Origin: an uncultured Moraxellaceae bacterium
GTDB lineage: Bacteria > Pseudomonadota > Gammaproteobacteria > Pseudomonadales > Moraxellaceae
Assembly (NCBI GenBank): GCA_913057715.1
Contig: CAJXOR010000017.1
Span: forward strand, 1-33,152
Length of the DNA: 33,152 bases
Reading direction: 5' to 3'
The notes under the pieces were generated by a model that saw nothing but the letters and a program-made list of their open reading frames with translations, did no database searches and was not told the origin of the DNA. The stretch's first letter is position 1; each line of letters opens with the position of its first letter. Position numbers and translations under genes: made by a program. This document shows, piece after piece, positions 15,416 through 23,757 of this stretch.

Positions 15416-16248
15416 GCTTTAGAGGAGGCGTTGTAGAGTGGCATAACCCGTGGGAGCAAGCTTTGAATCTGCGAGATACGGTTACCAGCACTGGGGTGAG
15501 TACTTAAAAATTGTGGCGGCGCGCCTTTAGCGGCGGCTTCCATCTTGCGCCATAAGCTCACAGCTGATTGAGGGTTGTAGCCCGCTCGAGCCATGAGCTC
15601 GAGTCCCAGCACATCGGCTTCTGACTCTTGCGAGCGGTTATGCGGCAAAGACAAACCAACTTGGGAGACCATGTCGGCTAACTGCAACTGGCCGGTAGAG
15701 AGTCCCGCAAGCGAACCCAGTATGCCGAGGCCTGATTGGGTGGCCATTTGAGTAGAGATACGCTCGCGGGCGTGTTCCCGAAGCGCGTGTGCCATCTCGT
15801 GACCCATGATCGCTGCGATCTCAGCGTCTGTTAAGCTCAGACGATCGACGATACCGGTGTAGAACATGATCTTGCCGCCGGGGGCGACATAAGCGTTGAG
15901 CTGATCACTTTGGATGGTGTGAACTTCCCACTGCCAGCTGCGCGCTTCAGGACGGAAAGTGCTCACTTTGCTCACCAGACGGTTAGAGATACGCTGCAGG
16001 CGCGCGCGCATGGCCGCGTCAGTGTCCAGCTTTCCAGCTGCTTTAGCCTGACTCAGGGTTTGGTTATAAGAGGCAACCGATGCGGCGTTGATCTGCTCGC
16101 TAGAAACCAAGAGCAGCTGCTTGCGATCAACTCCAGTGGCACCAATCTGCGTGGTGCTGGTGCAGCTCAAGAGCACACTGAACATAGTGGCTGCGAGGGC
16201 CGCTTTGAACAGGTTGTTGGCGGGACTTATCGAAACTAAATTGCGCAT
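15412..16248 (-). CDS. M48-family metallopeptidase lipoprotein
   Basis: A 278-residue zinc peptidase of the periplasmic M48 (LoiP/BepA-like) type. It has a signal peptide with lipobox LLSC (Cys29), the zinc motif HEMAH (His150, Glu151, His154) and the third-ligand segment ESEAD (Glu208-Asp212). Such proteins degrade or help fold outer-membrane proteins. No TPR domain follows, unlike BepA. AAGG sits 7 bases before the ATG. It heads a leftward set that runs through bolA, the SirB-like gene and probably parA. Confidence 0.92.
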   Translation of the reverse strand: MRNLVSISPANNLFKAALAATMFSVLLSCTSTTQIGATGVDRKQLLLVSSEQINAASVASYNQTLSQAKAAGKLDTDAAMRARLQRISNRLVSKVSTFRPEARSWQWEVHTIQSDQLNAYVAPGGKIMFYTGIVDRLSLTDAEIAAIMGHEMAHALREHARERISTQMATQSGLGILGSLAGLSTGQLQLADMVSQVGLSLPHNRSQESEADVLGLELMARAGYNPQSAVSLWRKMEAAAKGAPPQFLSTHPSAGNRISQIQSLLPRVMPLYNASSKA

Positions 16249-16410
16249 GCGTAACCTTGATATGTGTTGTTTATGAAATCAGTTTAAGGGCTGGCGCACG
16301 CGGGGTGTGTCTGGCTTTTGTGATCACCGCTGGGAGCGCATGAGATGCCGATAAAGAGCTAGGCAGTCGATTTAGTCTTGGAGCCAGATCAATAAAGTTA
16401 AAACTTAGTG

Positions 16411-16438
16411 TTGACACGCAAATCCATTTTGCTATTAT
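16411..16438 (+). promoter_or_regulatory. Promoter of tRNA-Gly
   Basis: A perfect -35 TTGACA (16411-16416), a 16-base spacer and an extended -10 TGC-TATTAT (hexamer 16433-16438), 12 bases before the mature 5' end. Confidence 0.88.
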
Positions 16439-16450
16439 AGCGACCGCAAC

Positions 16451-16525
16451 GCGGGATTAGCTCAGTGGTAGAGCATAACCTTGCCAAGGTTGGGGTCGAG
16501 AGTTCGAATCTCTTATCCCGCTCCA
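16451..16525 (+). tRNA. tRNA-Gly (GCC)
   Basis: Cloverleaf with acceptor GCGGGAT / ATCCCGC, discriminator T, encoded CCA (16523-16525) and loop TTGCCAA giving anticodon GCC. Single-gene unit with its own promoter and terminator. A decayed methyltransferase lies downstream, a typical location for former integrated elements. Confidence 0.96.
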
Positions 16526-16541
16526 AACATGGTAGAAAATC

Positions 16542-16572
16542 AAAACCCAGTCTTTTTAGGCTGGGTTTTTTT
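16542..16572 (+). terminator. Terminator of tRNA-Gly
   Basis: AAAACCCAG / CTGGGTTTT stem with a 10-base loop and a seven-T run, 17 bases after the tRNA. Confidence 0.9.
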
Positions 16573-16741
16573 ATGCAAAATGTCTGCCTATCTGGCTCTG
16601 GACTGATTCTGTAAATTTGCGATTCATTTAGTTAGTGGTGATTTAACAATCCTTTTGGGAGTGGCAACCCTCAAATTGACCAAACTGACGGTAGTAAACC
16701 AAATAGATTCCCCTACCGACAGCAATCTAACAGCTTAAGTC

Positions 16742-17160
16742 TCACACTAAAATTTCAACCCAGCGTTGGTCCAAATCTCATCCAGAAAACACCCTGCCCA
16801 ACTTACCCGCTGATCTTGTTGTGGTTCCAGATCCCATGAAGGGGTCAATCACCCAATCACCTGGCTGCGAGCTTGAAGCAACGACGTGCTCCATCAAAAG
16901 CTGCTGCTTCTCGCACGGGTGCTTGCTTGGATAACGCTGAACACTTTTAACACTTATGTAGTCTCATACATCAGTACAGGGCACCTCTTTGCTGACAGCA
17001 AAGTAGCGACGAGCATTAGAAGCTCTGGGGTTTTTGCACTATTAGCTCAGCTCCTGATGACTCATGTTCAGACCAGGCAACAACTTTTGAAGATTGTTTC
17101 CGTTTGACTCTGGGGCTATGGAAAGTTGAGACCTACCAAACCAGTATCGGCCAACTTAAA
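16742..17160 (-). pseudogene. Decayed site-specific DNA methyltransferase (C-terminal part)
   Basis: Reading the minus strand in one phase gives an unmistakable beta-class adenine/N4-cytosine methyltransferase C-terminus. In order: NARRYFAVSKEVP, CTDV-stop-DYISVK, SVQRYPSKHPCEKQQ, LMEHVVASSSQP, then the AdoMet motif GDWVIDPFMGSGTT (DPFMGSGTT at 16820-16846), then AGKLGRVFSG-stop-DLDQRWVEILV. In-frame TGA stops lie at 16964-16966 (where relatives have Trp: DVWDY) and 16778-16780. Further upstream are adjacent TAA/TAG stops near 17039-17044 and probably a frameshift. The N-terminal half is missing and no restriction gene is present. The rest of 16573-17224 shows nothing else recognisable. Confidence 0.85.
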
Positions 17161-17224
17161 TCCTAAACTTTGATTGAGTTTGGGCAGAGTAACTCCAGCT
17201 TCTATTACTACAAACTCTATAGCC

Positions 17225-17246
17225 AAAAAAGCACCCCTCAGGGTGC
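17225..17246 (-). terminator. Terminator of the large lipoprotein gene
   Basis: Minus-strand GCACCC-TGAG-GGGTGC followed by T6, 22 bases past the stop at 17269. Confidence 0.88.
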
Positions 17247-17268
17247 CCTTAAATTTAGCCCATAGCGC

Positions 17269-18912
17269 TTAAGATCCACATGCACTGCTGATCAACCCCT
17301 GATCGTTGGTGTAGGTATCTTGGCTTGGCTGATTTAAGTTTTCAGGATTAAGCGTGATCACTGAACCTTCAAGCTTAATCTGGCTAAAACTAAAATCCAT
17401 GATCGTCGCTGAGCCGCTGACTTCATAATCTGACGTTGTTGGTGTGTACTCCTGAGGGCGATCGAAGTTTTCGCCAGAGTTACGGACCAGCAGGCGAGGT
17501 CTACCCGCTCTGCCGCCTTCGTCAAAGGTGATCGTGACCTCACTGCACAGCTCGGCAACACCATAGCCAAATACGTTGGGATCATCTTTAATAAAGGTAA
17601 GGCTTATGGGCGCAAGCGCCTTAAGCTCATCAATAAACGCTACGTGCTCGCTGAGATAAGGCTTAACATCGGCTGAAACGCTTTGGCGTGTGGTTGTGTT
17701 TTCAGCGGTGTAGTTCCACTCAACCAACTCGTCATCAATTGTGTTAAGCGAAATGGTCACAAAATCGCCGCTACTCGCGGTACCACTCACCACATAAGTA
17801 TGCTGTCCATCAAAAAACTGATCTTGAAATTTAAAATCTGCAGCGCTGGGGCCAATGCTGTTCCCAAAGGCACCCACAAAACCGGCAGCGCTGATAGTTA
17901 ACGCGGCTTGATTGCCTTTTTTGATGTCGCCTGGGGCGCTGGTGGGCACGCCATTGACATTTTTCTGAGCAAAAGTAACGGCGGAGTTGTAATCACCCTC
18001 TAGCGCTGCAATCTGCTGGGCTGGGGTCAGGCCGGTGTCTTCAAACAATCGGTACTGGCCATAGTAGATAAAACCGGCGTCGTCATAAAGCCGACTGTTT
18101 GCGATATTGATTTCGTTAAATTTGGGACTCAAAGCATCTGAGAGCGCGTAGCTTAAGTCTGCTGCAGCATCAACCCAAATTAGCTCAGCCTTGTTGCCGC
18201 GGTAAAACACGGGGTTTGTGAGCACCTTGCCGCTGGGCAGGGTCAAGCTTGAATCTGCGCCAACCACGAAAGTGGCTGTGCTGTCGTCGGTAATTCCTGA
18301 TCCGGCAGCGGCTTGACTAAACTTAAGCTCATAACTCGCCACTAAGCCTGCTGGAACTGAGGCTGGCTCTACATTTGGATTGTTGCTACCGCCGCCATTT
18401 TGATTGTTGAGCGCATCAAGCTCGGCCTGTAAATGCTCCAAGGCTGCAGCTTGATCAACTAAGGTGAGGCCAAGCGTGCTCAGCACTTCAGCAGCAAAAC
18501 TGGCTGGGTCTTGGTCAAAGTTGAGTGCAGCGGTGCTGCTGGGCGTCACAACTTGGATACCGTTATCAGGATCGGCGTCGTTGTCGAGGGTTTGCAGCAA
18601 GCGGGCAATGTTAATCACGATGCGGTTGTTGATATCGGTCGAGTTAGCCAGCGTCAAAGGCGTGACCACCGCACTTGCAGTAACCACTGGAAACTTGATG
18701 TCACCGATACTGAAGGTGACAAACTCTCCTTCGTTAAATTGGAAGCGCCCCTGACTGTCGGTCACCCCACTGAAGCTTGGTGTTGAGAAGCTCACGCCGC
18801 CAACTGCTGAGTCAATTAATTGTCCAGTTTTGGTGTCAGAACTGCCCGAACCACCCCCGCCGCATCCCACCAGTCCAAGCGCAAGTAAAGCGCACGCCAG
18901 CATAGATTTCAT
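17269..18912 (-). CDS. Large hypothetical lipoprotein
   Basis: A 547-residue surface-type lipoprotein. The signal peptide has lipobox LVGC (Cys17) and a flexible GGGGSGSS linker. The N-terminal domain carries a GVTDSQGRFQFNEGEFVTFSIGDI pattern in two halves (about 49-72), common in uncharacterised gammaproteobacterial lipoproteins and adhesin-like proteins. It is followed by a helical segment ending in the acidic loop DNDADPDNG (110-118), which looks like a calcium-binding DxDxD loop. The rest (about 190-547) is beta-rich, with two C-terminal cysteines (ELCSEV, SSACGS). Function unknown. AGGGG 7 bases before the ATG lies in a perfect leader hairpin. Confidence 0.75.
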   Translation of the reverse strand: MKSMLACALLALGLVGCGGGGSGSSDTKTGQLIDSAVGGVSFSTPSFSGVTDSQGRFQFNEGEFVTFSIGDIKFPVVTASAVVTPLTLANSTDINNRIVINIARLLQTLDNDADPDNGIQVVTPSSTAALNFDQDPASFAAEVLSTLGLTLVDQAAALEHLQAELDALNNQNGGGSNNPNVEPASVPAGLVASYELKFSQAAAGSGITDDSTATFVVGADSSLTLPSGKVLTNPVFYRGNKAELIWVDAAADLSYALSDALSPKFNEINIANSRLYDDAGFIYYGQYRLFEDTGLTPAQQIAALEGDYNSAVTFAQKNVNGVPTSAPGDIKKGNQAALTISAAGFVGAFGNSIGPSAADFKFQDQFFDGQHTYVVSGTASSGDFVTISLNTIDDELVEWNYTAENTTTRQSVSADVKPYLSEHVAFIDELKALAPISLTFIKDDPNVFGYGVAELCSEVTITFDEGGRAGRPRLLVRNSGENFDRPQEYTPTTSDYEVSGSATIMDFSFSQIKLEGSVITLNPENLNQPSQDTYTNDQGLISSACGS

Positions 18913-18919
18913 CGAAACA

Positions 18920-18952
18920 CCCCTATGATTAATTCAATCTCAATCATAGGGG
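18920..18952 (-). promoter_or_regulatory. Perfect 11-bp leader hairpin covering a Shine-Dalgarno
   Basis: CCCCTATGATT (18920-18930) and AATCATAGGGG (18942-18952) form perfect 11-base arms around an 11-base loop. In the minus-strand transcript the 3' arm ends AGGGG, 7 bases before the lipoprotein ATG at 18912, so the ribosome-binding site is fully base-paired. A TTGACC -35-like hexamer (18986-18991) would place the transcript start just before the 5' arm. The layout is the same as the element at 9999-10039. It could also be an operator. Confidence 0.6.
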
Positions 18953-19013
18953 CGCAGCTTGCAAAGTGAACCACCTAAACTAGGGGGTCAACTACCGATT
19001 TTTTTGCACCCCA

Positions 19014-19032
19014 TCGGCCAATTATTGGCCGA
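19014..19032. repeat. Perfect inverted repeat after the FAD oxidoreductase
   Basis: TCGGCCAAT-T-ATTGGCCGA has 9-base arms around one base, 18 bases past the stop of the oxidoreductase. There is no T-run on either side, so it is not a classical terminator; it may be a dyad binding site or a 3' stabilising stem. Confidence 0.5.
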
Positions 19033-19049
19033 GTTTCGCTCGCTTGATC

Positions 19050-20687
19050 TTAAGAACTGCCCTGACGCTTAGCCAGCCCCGCCAGCATATCGGCCGCCAG
19101 CGCCTCAGCCACCTTGATCCCATCGACCCCGGCCGACAAGATACCGCCCGCGTAGCCCGCGCCCTCACCAGCTGGGTAGAGCCCACGCGTGTTCAGGCTT
19201 TGCAGGTCTTCGCCGCGCTTCACCCGCACTGGAGAAGAGGTTCGGGTTTCAACTCCGGTCAAGATCGCATCGGCTCGGTCAAACCCGCGGATCTTTTTGC
19301 CAAAAGCCGGCAGCGCCTCACGCATGGCGGTGATCGCGTATTCGGGTAGGGTTTCTGCCAGATCAGTGAGCTTGATCCCCGGCTGATAAGAGGGCACCAC
19401 CTCGCCAAGCTGGGTTGAGGCGTGACCTTTTATGAAGTCCCCGACCAATTGCGCAGGCGCACTGTAGTCGCTGCCGCCGACTTCATAAGCTTTGGATTCA
19501 AGCGCCTCTTGCAGCTCGATCCCCGCCAGCACGCCGCCAGCAAAGTCAGTACCCGGCTCGATCCCAACCACGATTCCTGAGTTGGCGTTGCGCTCGTTAC
19601 GTGAGTACTGGCTCATGCCGTTGGTGACCACGCGGCCAACTTCAGAGGTTGCCGCCACCACGGTGCCGCCTGGGCACATACAAAAAGAGTAAACCGCGCG
19701 TCCGTTTTTGGCGTGGTGCACGAGCTTATAGTCGGCTGCCCCCAGCTCCTTGTTGCCGGCGTATTTGCCGAGGCGCGCGGTGTCGATCAAGGATTGCGGG
19801 TGCTCGATCCGAAACCCGATCGCAAAAGGCTTGGCTTCCATGTAGACGCCCTCGCTGTGCAGCATCCGCACACTGTCACGCGCACTGTGACCAAGCGCGA
19901 GCACGACATGGCTGGTCTGGATCACTTCCCCCGAATCCAGCTCAACGCCAGCCACGCAGCCATTTTCAATTTTCAGCGTTTTCATGCGGGTTTGAAAGCG
20001 CACCTCACCGCCAAGCGCTCGGATCTGCTCGCGCATGTGGGCGACGATGCCGGTTAACCTAAATGTCCCGATGTGCGGTTTGGAGATAAACAAGATCTCC
20101 TCAGGCGCCCCGGCCTTGACGAACTCGTGCATGACCTTGCGGCCGTAAAACTGCGGATCTTTTATCTGACTGTAAAGCTTGCCGTCAGAAAACAGCCCAG
20201 CCCCGCCCTCGCCATACTGCACGTTGGATTCAGGCGATAGTTTGCGCCCTCGCCACAGCGCCCAAGTGTCTTTGGTGCGCTCCCGCACTTCTTTGCCGCG
20301 CTCAATCACAATCGGCTTAAAACCCATCTGAGCGAGCAGCAGCGCCGCAAAGAGCCCACATGGCCCAAAACCCACCACCACCGGACGCTTGGCTGAACCT
20401 TCAGGCGCTTGTGCCTTATACACATACTCGGTATCGGGCGCAGGCTTAACCTTTGGGTCGTCAGCAAAGCGCATCAGCACTTGCTCCTCAAGCCCCGCAT
20501 CAAGCGCTAAGTGCACCGTATAGACAAACTTGATCTCGGTGTTTTTCTTGCGCGCGTCATAGCTGCGCTTAAAAACCGTGAACCGCTCAATCTGCGCTTC
20601 AGTGATCGCCAGCCGCTCCGCAGCCGCCTGTTGTATCGCGTTGTCCGCGTGCCCCAGCGGCAGACTCAATTCGGTGATCTGGATCAT
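19050..20687 (-). CDS. FAD-dependent oxidoreductase (COG2509-like)
   Basis: A 545-residue uncharacterised flavoprotein. After an N-terminal ~100-residue domain (ITELSLPLGHADNAI onward, with basic FKRSYDARKK) comes the FAD Rossmann motif VVVGFGPCGLFAALLLAQMG (GFGPCG at 106-111). The family-typical QYGEGGAGLFSDGKL, a second nucleotide-binding LALGHSARDS, CMCPGGTVVAATSE and the C-terminal GEGAGYAGGILSAGVDG follow. This order matches the COG2509 family of predicted FAD dehydrogenases. The reaction is unknown. AGGAG lies 6 bases before the ATG at 20687. It stands alone. Confidence 0.85.
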   Translation of the reverse strand: MIQITELSLPLGHADNAIQQAAAERLAITEAQIERFTVFKRSYDARKKNTEIKFVYTVHLALDAGLEEQVLMRFADDPKVKPAPDTEYVYKAQAPEGSAKRPVVVGFGPCGLFAALLLAQMGFKPIVIERGKEVRERTKDTWALWRGRKLSPESNVQYGEGGAGLFSDGKLYSQIKDPQFYGRKVMHEFVKAGAPEEILFISKPHIGTFRLTGIVAHMREQIRALGGEVRFQTRMKTLKIENGCVAGVELDSGEVIQTSHVVLALGHSARDSVRMLHSEGVYMEAKPFAIGFRIEHPQSLIDTARLGKYAGNKELGAADYKLVHHAKNGRAVYSFCMCPGGTVVAATSEVGRVVTNGMSQYSRNERNANSGIVVGIEPGTDFAGGVLAGIELQEALESKAYEVGGSDYSAPAQLVGDFIKGHASTQLGEVVPSYQPGIKLTDLAETLPEYAITAMREALPAFGKKIRGFDRADAILTGVETRTSSPVRVKRGEDLQSLNTRGLYPAGEGAGYAGGILSAGVDGIKVAEALAADMLAGLAKRQGSS

Positions 20688-21048
20688 GAAGGCTCCTAAT
20701 TTTACTGGCGCCAGTTTACGCCATATCGCCGAGTTTTTTTAAAATGCCGCCGCTAGCCTGCTAAGCTAAAGATCTGCGGCCATATTTCATCGTAGGCACC
20801 ATAAACCGCGATCGCCCATATCAAAATACCGGCTCAGCTCAAGCCCGTCGCTATCAGTGCCTATAGGTTTAGAAGTCGCCGCCTGCGATCGAGGCTGCCA
20901 GCGCAGCGCTTTTGATAGAGACCTTATGATTAAGACCTTTTAACTAACACCCTGCAATCCATAGAGTAAGTTGAGTTTGATGAAACTCTGGCGGTTACGA
21001 ATAGTGGTTACTTGGATTAAGCAGCCAAGATCCACACCTATCAACCAA
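20688..21048. other. Gene-free stretch
   Basis: About 360 bases without a credible gene. The only marked element is a perfect 12-base palindrome ACTGGCGCCAGT (20704-20715) in the upstream region of the FAD oxidoreductase, a possible repressor site. A stop-free minus-strand run of about 50 codons (20772-20935) has no start codon at a sensible place and no recognisable similarity. Confidence 0.5.
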
Positions 21049-23019
21049 TTATCTCGGCTCGCTGAGCCAAGCGTCGAGCAGATAGAGCGCGCACTCATCG
21101 TTAAAGCAGATCTCGCCATCGAGCCCAAGTGCCTGCTCACACAAGCCCACCAGCCGCTTTTTACGCGAAGGGCTCATGCAACGCGCCGCCCAAAAGAGTT
21201 GATCCCACTGATCGGGTACGCCGCCCGTTCCACTGAATCCAAATCGCGTCAGCTCAACTGCATCAAGCTCTTGATCGTGAACTGGCTCATATAGGCGGCG
21301 GGCATACTCAGCAGCCATATCGCGCTCAGTTTTAGGACAGATCTTTTCAAACCAAGCAGTGCTGAGCGCTAAGCTTTGATCATCGTTAAGCTTAAGTCTC
21401 GTTTGCTCAAAGTCGATCAGCAGAGATTTTACGTAGTAAAACAGTACGTACTCCCAAAAGTGAATCCGCTGATCGCTGAGCGCCCAGACTCGAAAGTTCT
21501 TGAGCAACTCGTGTGTCTGCGCGTCACTTAACAGCGGCGCACGCAGATCCGCGAGCACCTCCAAGATCTCAGCGATAAATCCAACAGCGCCCTGAAAACC
21601 AGCTTTGTCTGTCACTAGTTTTTGCAGCCGGATCAGTGCTATCTCATGCTGAGAGCGCACATCTACATCAAAGACACCGGGGAGCTGAGCGGATTTGCTC
21701 TGTGCGTTAGCCGAAGGCTTGGCTTTCAATGCGCTTATAGATGGTACAGCTAAGCGCGCATGATCAGCGTCAGCGCCGCTTTGACTGGTCGGCTGAGCGG
21801 TTTGCTCGGCTGAAACTGGAGTGGGATCATCTAGGGGGACATTTTTAAGTGATGCTGAGTTTCGCTTCAATCGCTGATTGGCCCGATCAGCCATGTCATC
21901 GAACGCTGGCGCCCACGGTACCAGTGACTCTTCCACAGTGCTGTAGCGAGGCGGCGGATCAGACTCCACTATATGGGAGGTGACTTGCCGCTCAAGCGAG
22001 GCGATCAGGCGCTTTAAATTCACACTGGGTTTGAGCTTGAGCAGGCGCGACTCGATCGCCGGATGAGTGGCGCTTGCGCCTGACAAAGCTGCCGCGCCAA
22101 GACTGGGCACAAAGCAGAAGTGGTTGACGCTTGAGGCGTTGTCCACACGGATCAGACCGCCCTGAGTGTGCATCATGATCTTGATGAGCGCCTCGTAAAC
22201 CCCATCTGAGCGCAAAAAAAGTGTGCCCGAGGCGTCTGCATGATACTCGCGCTGATGGCAAATCAACTTTTGGATCTGGGTGGCAATCCACGCTCCAGCG
22301 GCTGCCACCGTAGCAAAACCAATTCCTGATCGGCGCTTGCTGGTGAACCAGTGGCTGCCAGTGGATTCATGACGAGAAAACTCTGCCATGCCCTCCAGCA
22401 CCTGGACCACGCTGAGCAAGCGCAGATTGAAGCGGTGGTCACCGGCCTTTAAGTGGGCGATCTCATGTGCGATCACACCGGCGGTTTCCTCGCGGTTTAA
22501 GTGATCCAGCAGCCCCTGAGTCACCACCAAAGACAGATTGTGCAGATCACTGCCGACCACAAAAGCGTTAATGCCGGCCGACTCAGTTTGCACGTAGATC
22601 TTTGGCGCGCGGAGTCCAGCCGCCACACACAGCTCCTCCACGATGTTATAGAGCTGATGGTGGTCACGCGGCAGCGCCTCTTGCTGCTCATACGCCTCTC
22701 GCCCCAAGATCACGCTGTCATCGAGGCGAATCGGTCGCTGCAAGGGTTTGAGCCCCCAGTAGCGGATCAACTGCTCGATCAGGCGGACATTTTTGAAGCG
22801 GCGATAACCATAAAGCGTAAGCAAAATGCCCACGGTGGCCACATAACTGATCAGCACGGCCTTGAGACTCGGCAGTGACCAGCCACTAAGCCACATCGTG
22901 AGCAGACCAAGGAGCGCACAGGCGGCGGCCACCGCGTTGATGACCAGCGCAAAGAGCACGAGTAGCCAAAAACTCAGCCTCTGGGATTTGGTAGCCGAGC
23001 GGCGAGCAGCAAGAGACAT
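21049..23019 (-). CDS. M48 (HtpX-like) membrane protease with long C-terminal extension
   Basis: A 656-residue protein. Two transmembrane helices (about 17-45 and 50-70) precede a cytoplasmic M48 domain with HEIAH (His185, Glu186, His189) and the third-ligand segment REYHAD (Glu258). More hydrophobic segments at 233-250 complete the HtpX-like core. From about residue 340 it continues with a Ser/Pro/Ala-rich linker (to about 450) and a helical C-terminal domain of ~200 residues that I cannot assign. It lies 18 bases after lemA in the same direction. LemA plus M48 protease pairs are recurrent in bacteria; the pairing suggests a joint membrane quality-control role. Confidence 0.87.
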   Translation of the reverse strand: MSLAARRSATKSQRLSFWLLVLFALVINAVAAACALLGLLTMWLSGWSLPSLKAVLISYVATVGILLTLYGYRRFKNVRLIEQLIRYWGLKPLQRPIRLDDSVILGREAYEQQEALPRDHHQLYNIVEELCVAAGLRAPKIYVQTESAGINAFVVGSDLHNLSLVVTQGLLDHLNREETAGVIAHEIAHLKAGDHRFNLRLLSVVQVLEGMAEFSRHESTGSHWFTSKRRSGIGFATVAAAGAWIATQIQKLICHQREYHADASGTLFLRSDGVYEALIKIMMHTQGGLIRVDNASSVNHFCFVPSLGAAALSGASATHPAIESRLLKLKPSVNLKRLIASLERQVTSHIVESDPPPRYSTVEESLVPWAPAFDDMADRANQRLKRNSASLKNVPLDDPTPVSAEQTAQPTSQSGADADHARLAVPSISALKAKPSANAQSKSAQLPGVFDVDVRSQHEIALIRLQKLVTDKAGFQGAVGFIAEILEVLADLRAPLLSDAQTHELLKNFRVWALSDQRIHFWEYVLFYYVKSLLIDFEQTRLKLNDDQSLALSTAWFEKICPKTERDMAAEYARRLYEPVHDQELDAVELTRFGFSGTGGVPDQWDQLFWAARCMSPSRKKRLVGLCEQALGLDGEICFNDECALYLLDAWLSEPR

Positions 23020-23037
23020 GGTTAAGCAGCGCCGTGT

Positions 23038-23625
23038 TTAGGCCCGGCTCATGGTTGCTGGAGCCTGAGTGGACTGGGCATCAAACTTAAGCTCGGGCAG
23101 TGGCCTGAAAGTAAAAAAGCCCAGCAGTAGGTTGTTGGGGAAGATCTCTCGAGCGTTGTTGTAATCAAGGATCGAGTCGTTATAAGCCTGGCGCGCAAAG
23201 CCGATGCGGTTTTCGGTGGTGGTGATTTCCTCCATCAGATCTTGCATGAGCGCGTCAGCCTTTAGATCCGGGTACTGCTCACTCACTGCCATGAGCCGCC
23301 CTAGGGCGCTACTCAACATACCCTCGGCGCGCTCAAGTATGTTCAGGTTAGCAGGACTGGGTTCTTTGGTGGCCTGCTGATTGGCAGCGACCGCTGTGCT
23401 CCTGGCTTGGGTCACCTCGGTCAAGGTTGCCTGCTCATGAGTTAGGTAGCGCGAGGCGACCTCGATAAGCTGAGGAATCAGATCGTGTCGACGCTGCAGC
23501 TGCACCGAGATTTGCGCAAAAGAGTTTTTGCCTTGGTTGCGTTTCATCACCAAGCCGTTATAGATCGCGATGACGTAAAAGATCAGCGCCACAAACAACA
23601 AAACCGCCACTAAAAAAAATCCCAC
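23038..23625 (-). CDS. lemA: LemA-family membrane protein
   Basis: A 195-residue protein with an N-terminal transmembrane helix (about 3-22), then the family hallmark YNGLVMKRNQGKNSFAQI and QLQRRHDLIPQLIEVASRY, then a long helical bundle and the C-terminal NNAREIFPNNLLLGFFTFRP. LemA proteins expose their helical domain to the periplasm; the function is not settled. The start is GTG 23625 with GGAG about 8 bases upstream. It is the first gene of a two-gene operon with the M48 protease. This LemA is unrelated to the GacS sensor once called LemA. Confidence 0.93.
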   Translation of the reverse strand: MGFFLVAVLLFVALIFYVIAIYNGLVMKRNQGKNSFAQISVQLQRRHDLIPQLIEVASRYLTHEQATLTEVTQARSTAVAANQQATKEPSPANLNILERAEGMLSSALGRLMAVSEQYPDLKADALMQDLMEEITTTENRIGFARQAYNDSILDYNNAREIFPNNLLLGFFTFRPLPELKFDAQSTQAPATMSRA

Positions 23626-23716
23626 TGCTTTTTCTCCATTTTTCTAATTAATCACTGAAGTATGCCTTAAGAAGGGGTTTGTTGCCCAGACACAAAGACA
23701 GCTAATAATTAGCCAC

Positions 23717-23739
23717 AAAAAAACGCCCCAAAAGGGCGT
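23717..23739 (-). terminator. Terminator of rpmB-rpmG
   Basis: Minus-strand ACGCCC / GGGCGT stem with a 5-base loop followed by seven T, 18 bases past the rpmG stop. Confidence 0.9.
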
Positions 23740-23757
23740 CTTATCAAACCAAACCAA

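Noticed and set aside
16886-17107. A 73-codon plus-strand reading frame
   Set aside because: It lies opposite the methyltransferase remnant and has no similarity or ribosome-binding site; the minus-strand reading explains the sequence.
16742-17160. TGA read as Trp, which would partly restore the methyltransferase
   Set aside because: All normal genes here use TGA as stop, TAA/TAG stops also interrupt the remnant upstream, and the N-terminus is missing; ordinary decay is simpler.
16526-17268. Attachment-site duplication of the tRNA-Gly 3' end
   Set aside because: I looked for a second copy of the tRNA 3' end flanking the remnant and saw none.
20772-20935. Minus-strand stop-free run ending in a YFDMGDRGLWCLR-like peptide
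   Set aside because: No start codon or ribosome-binding site in a useful position and no recognised similarity.
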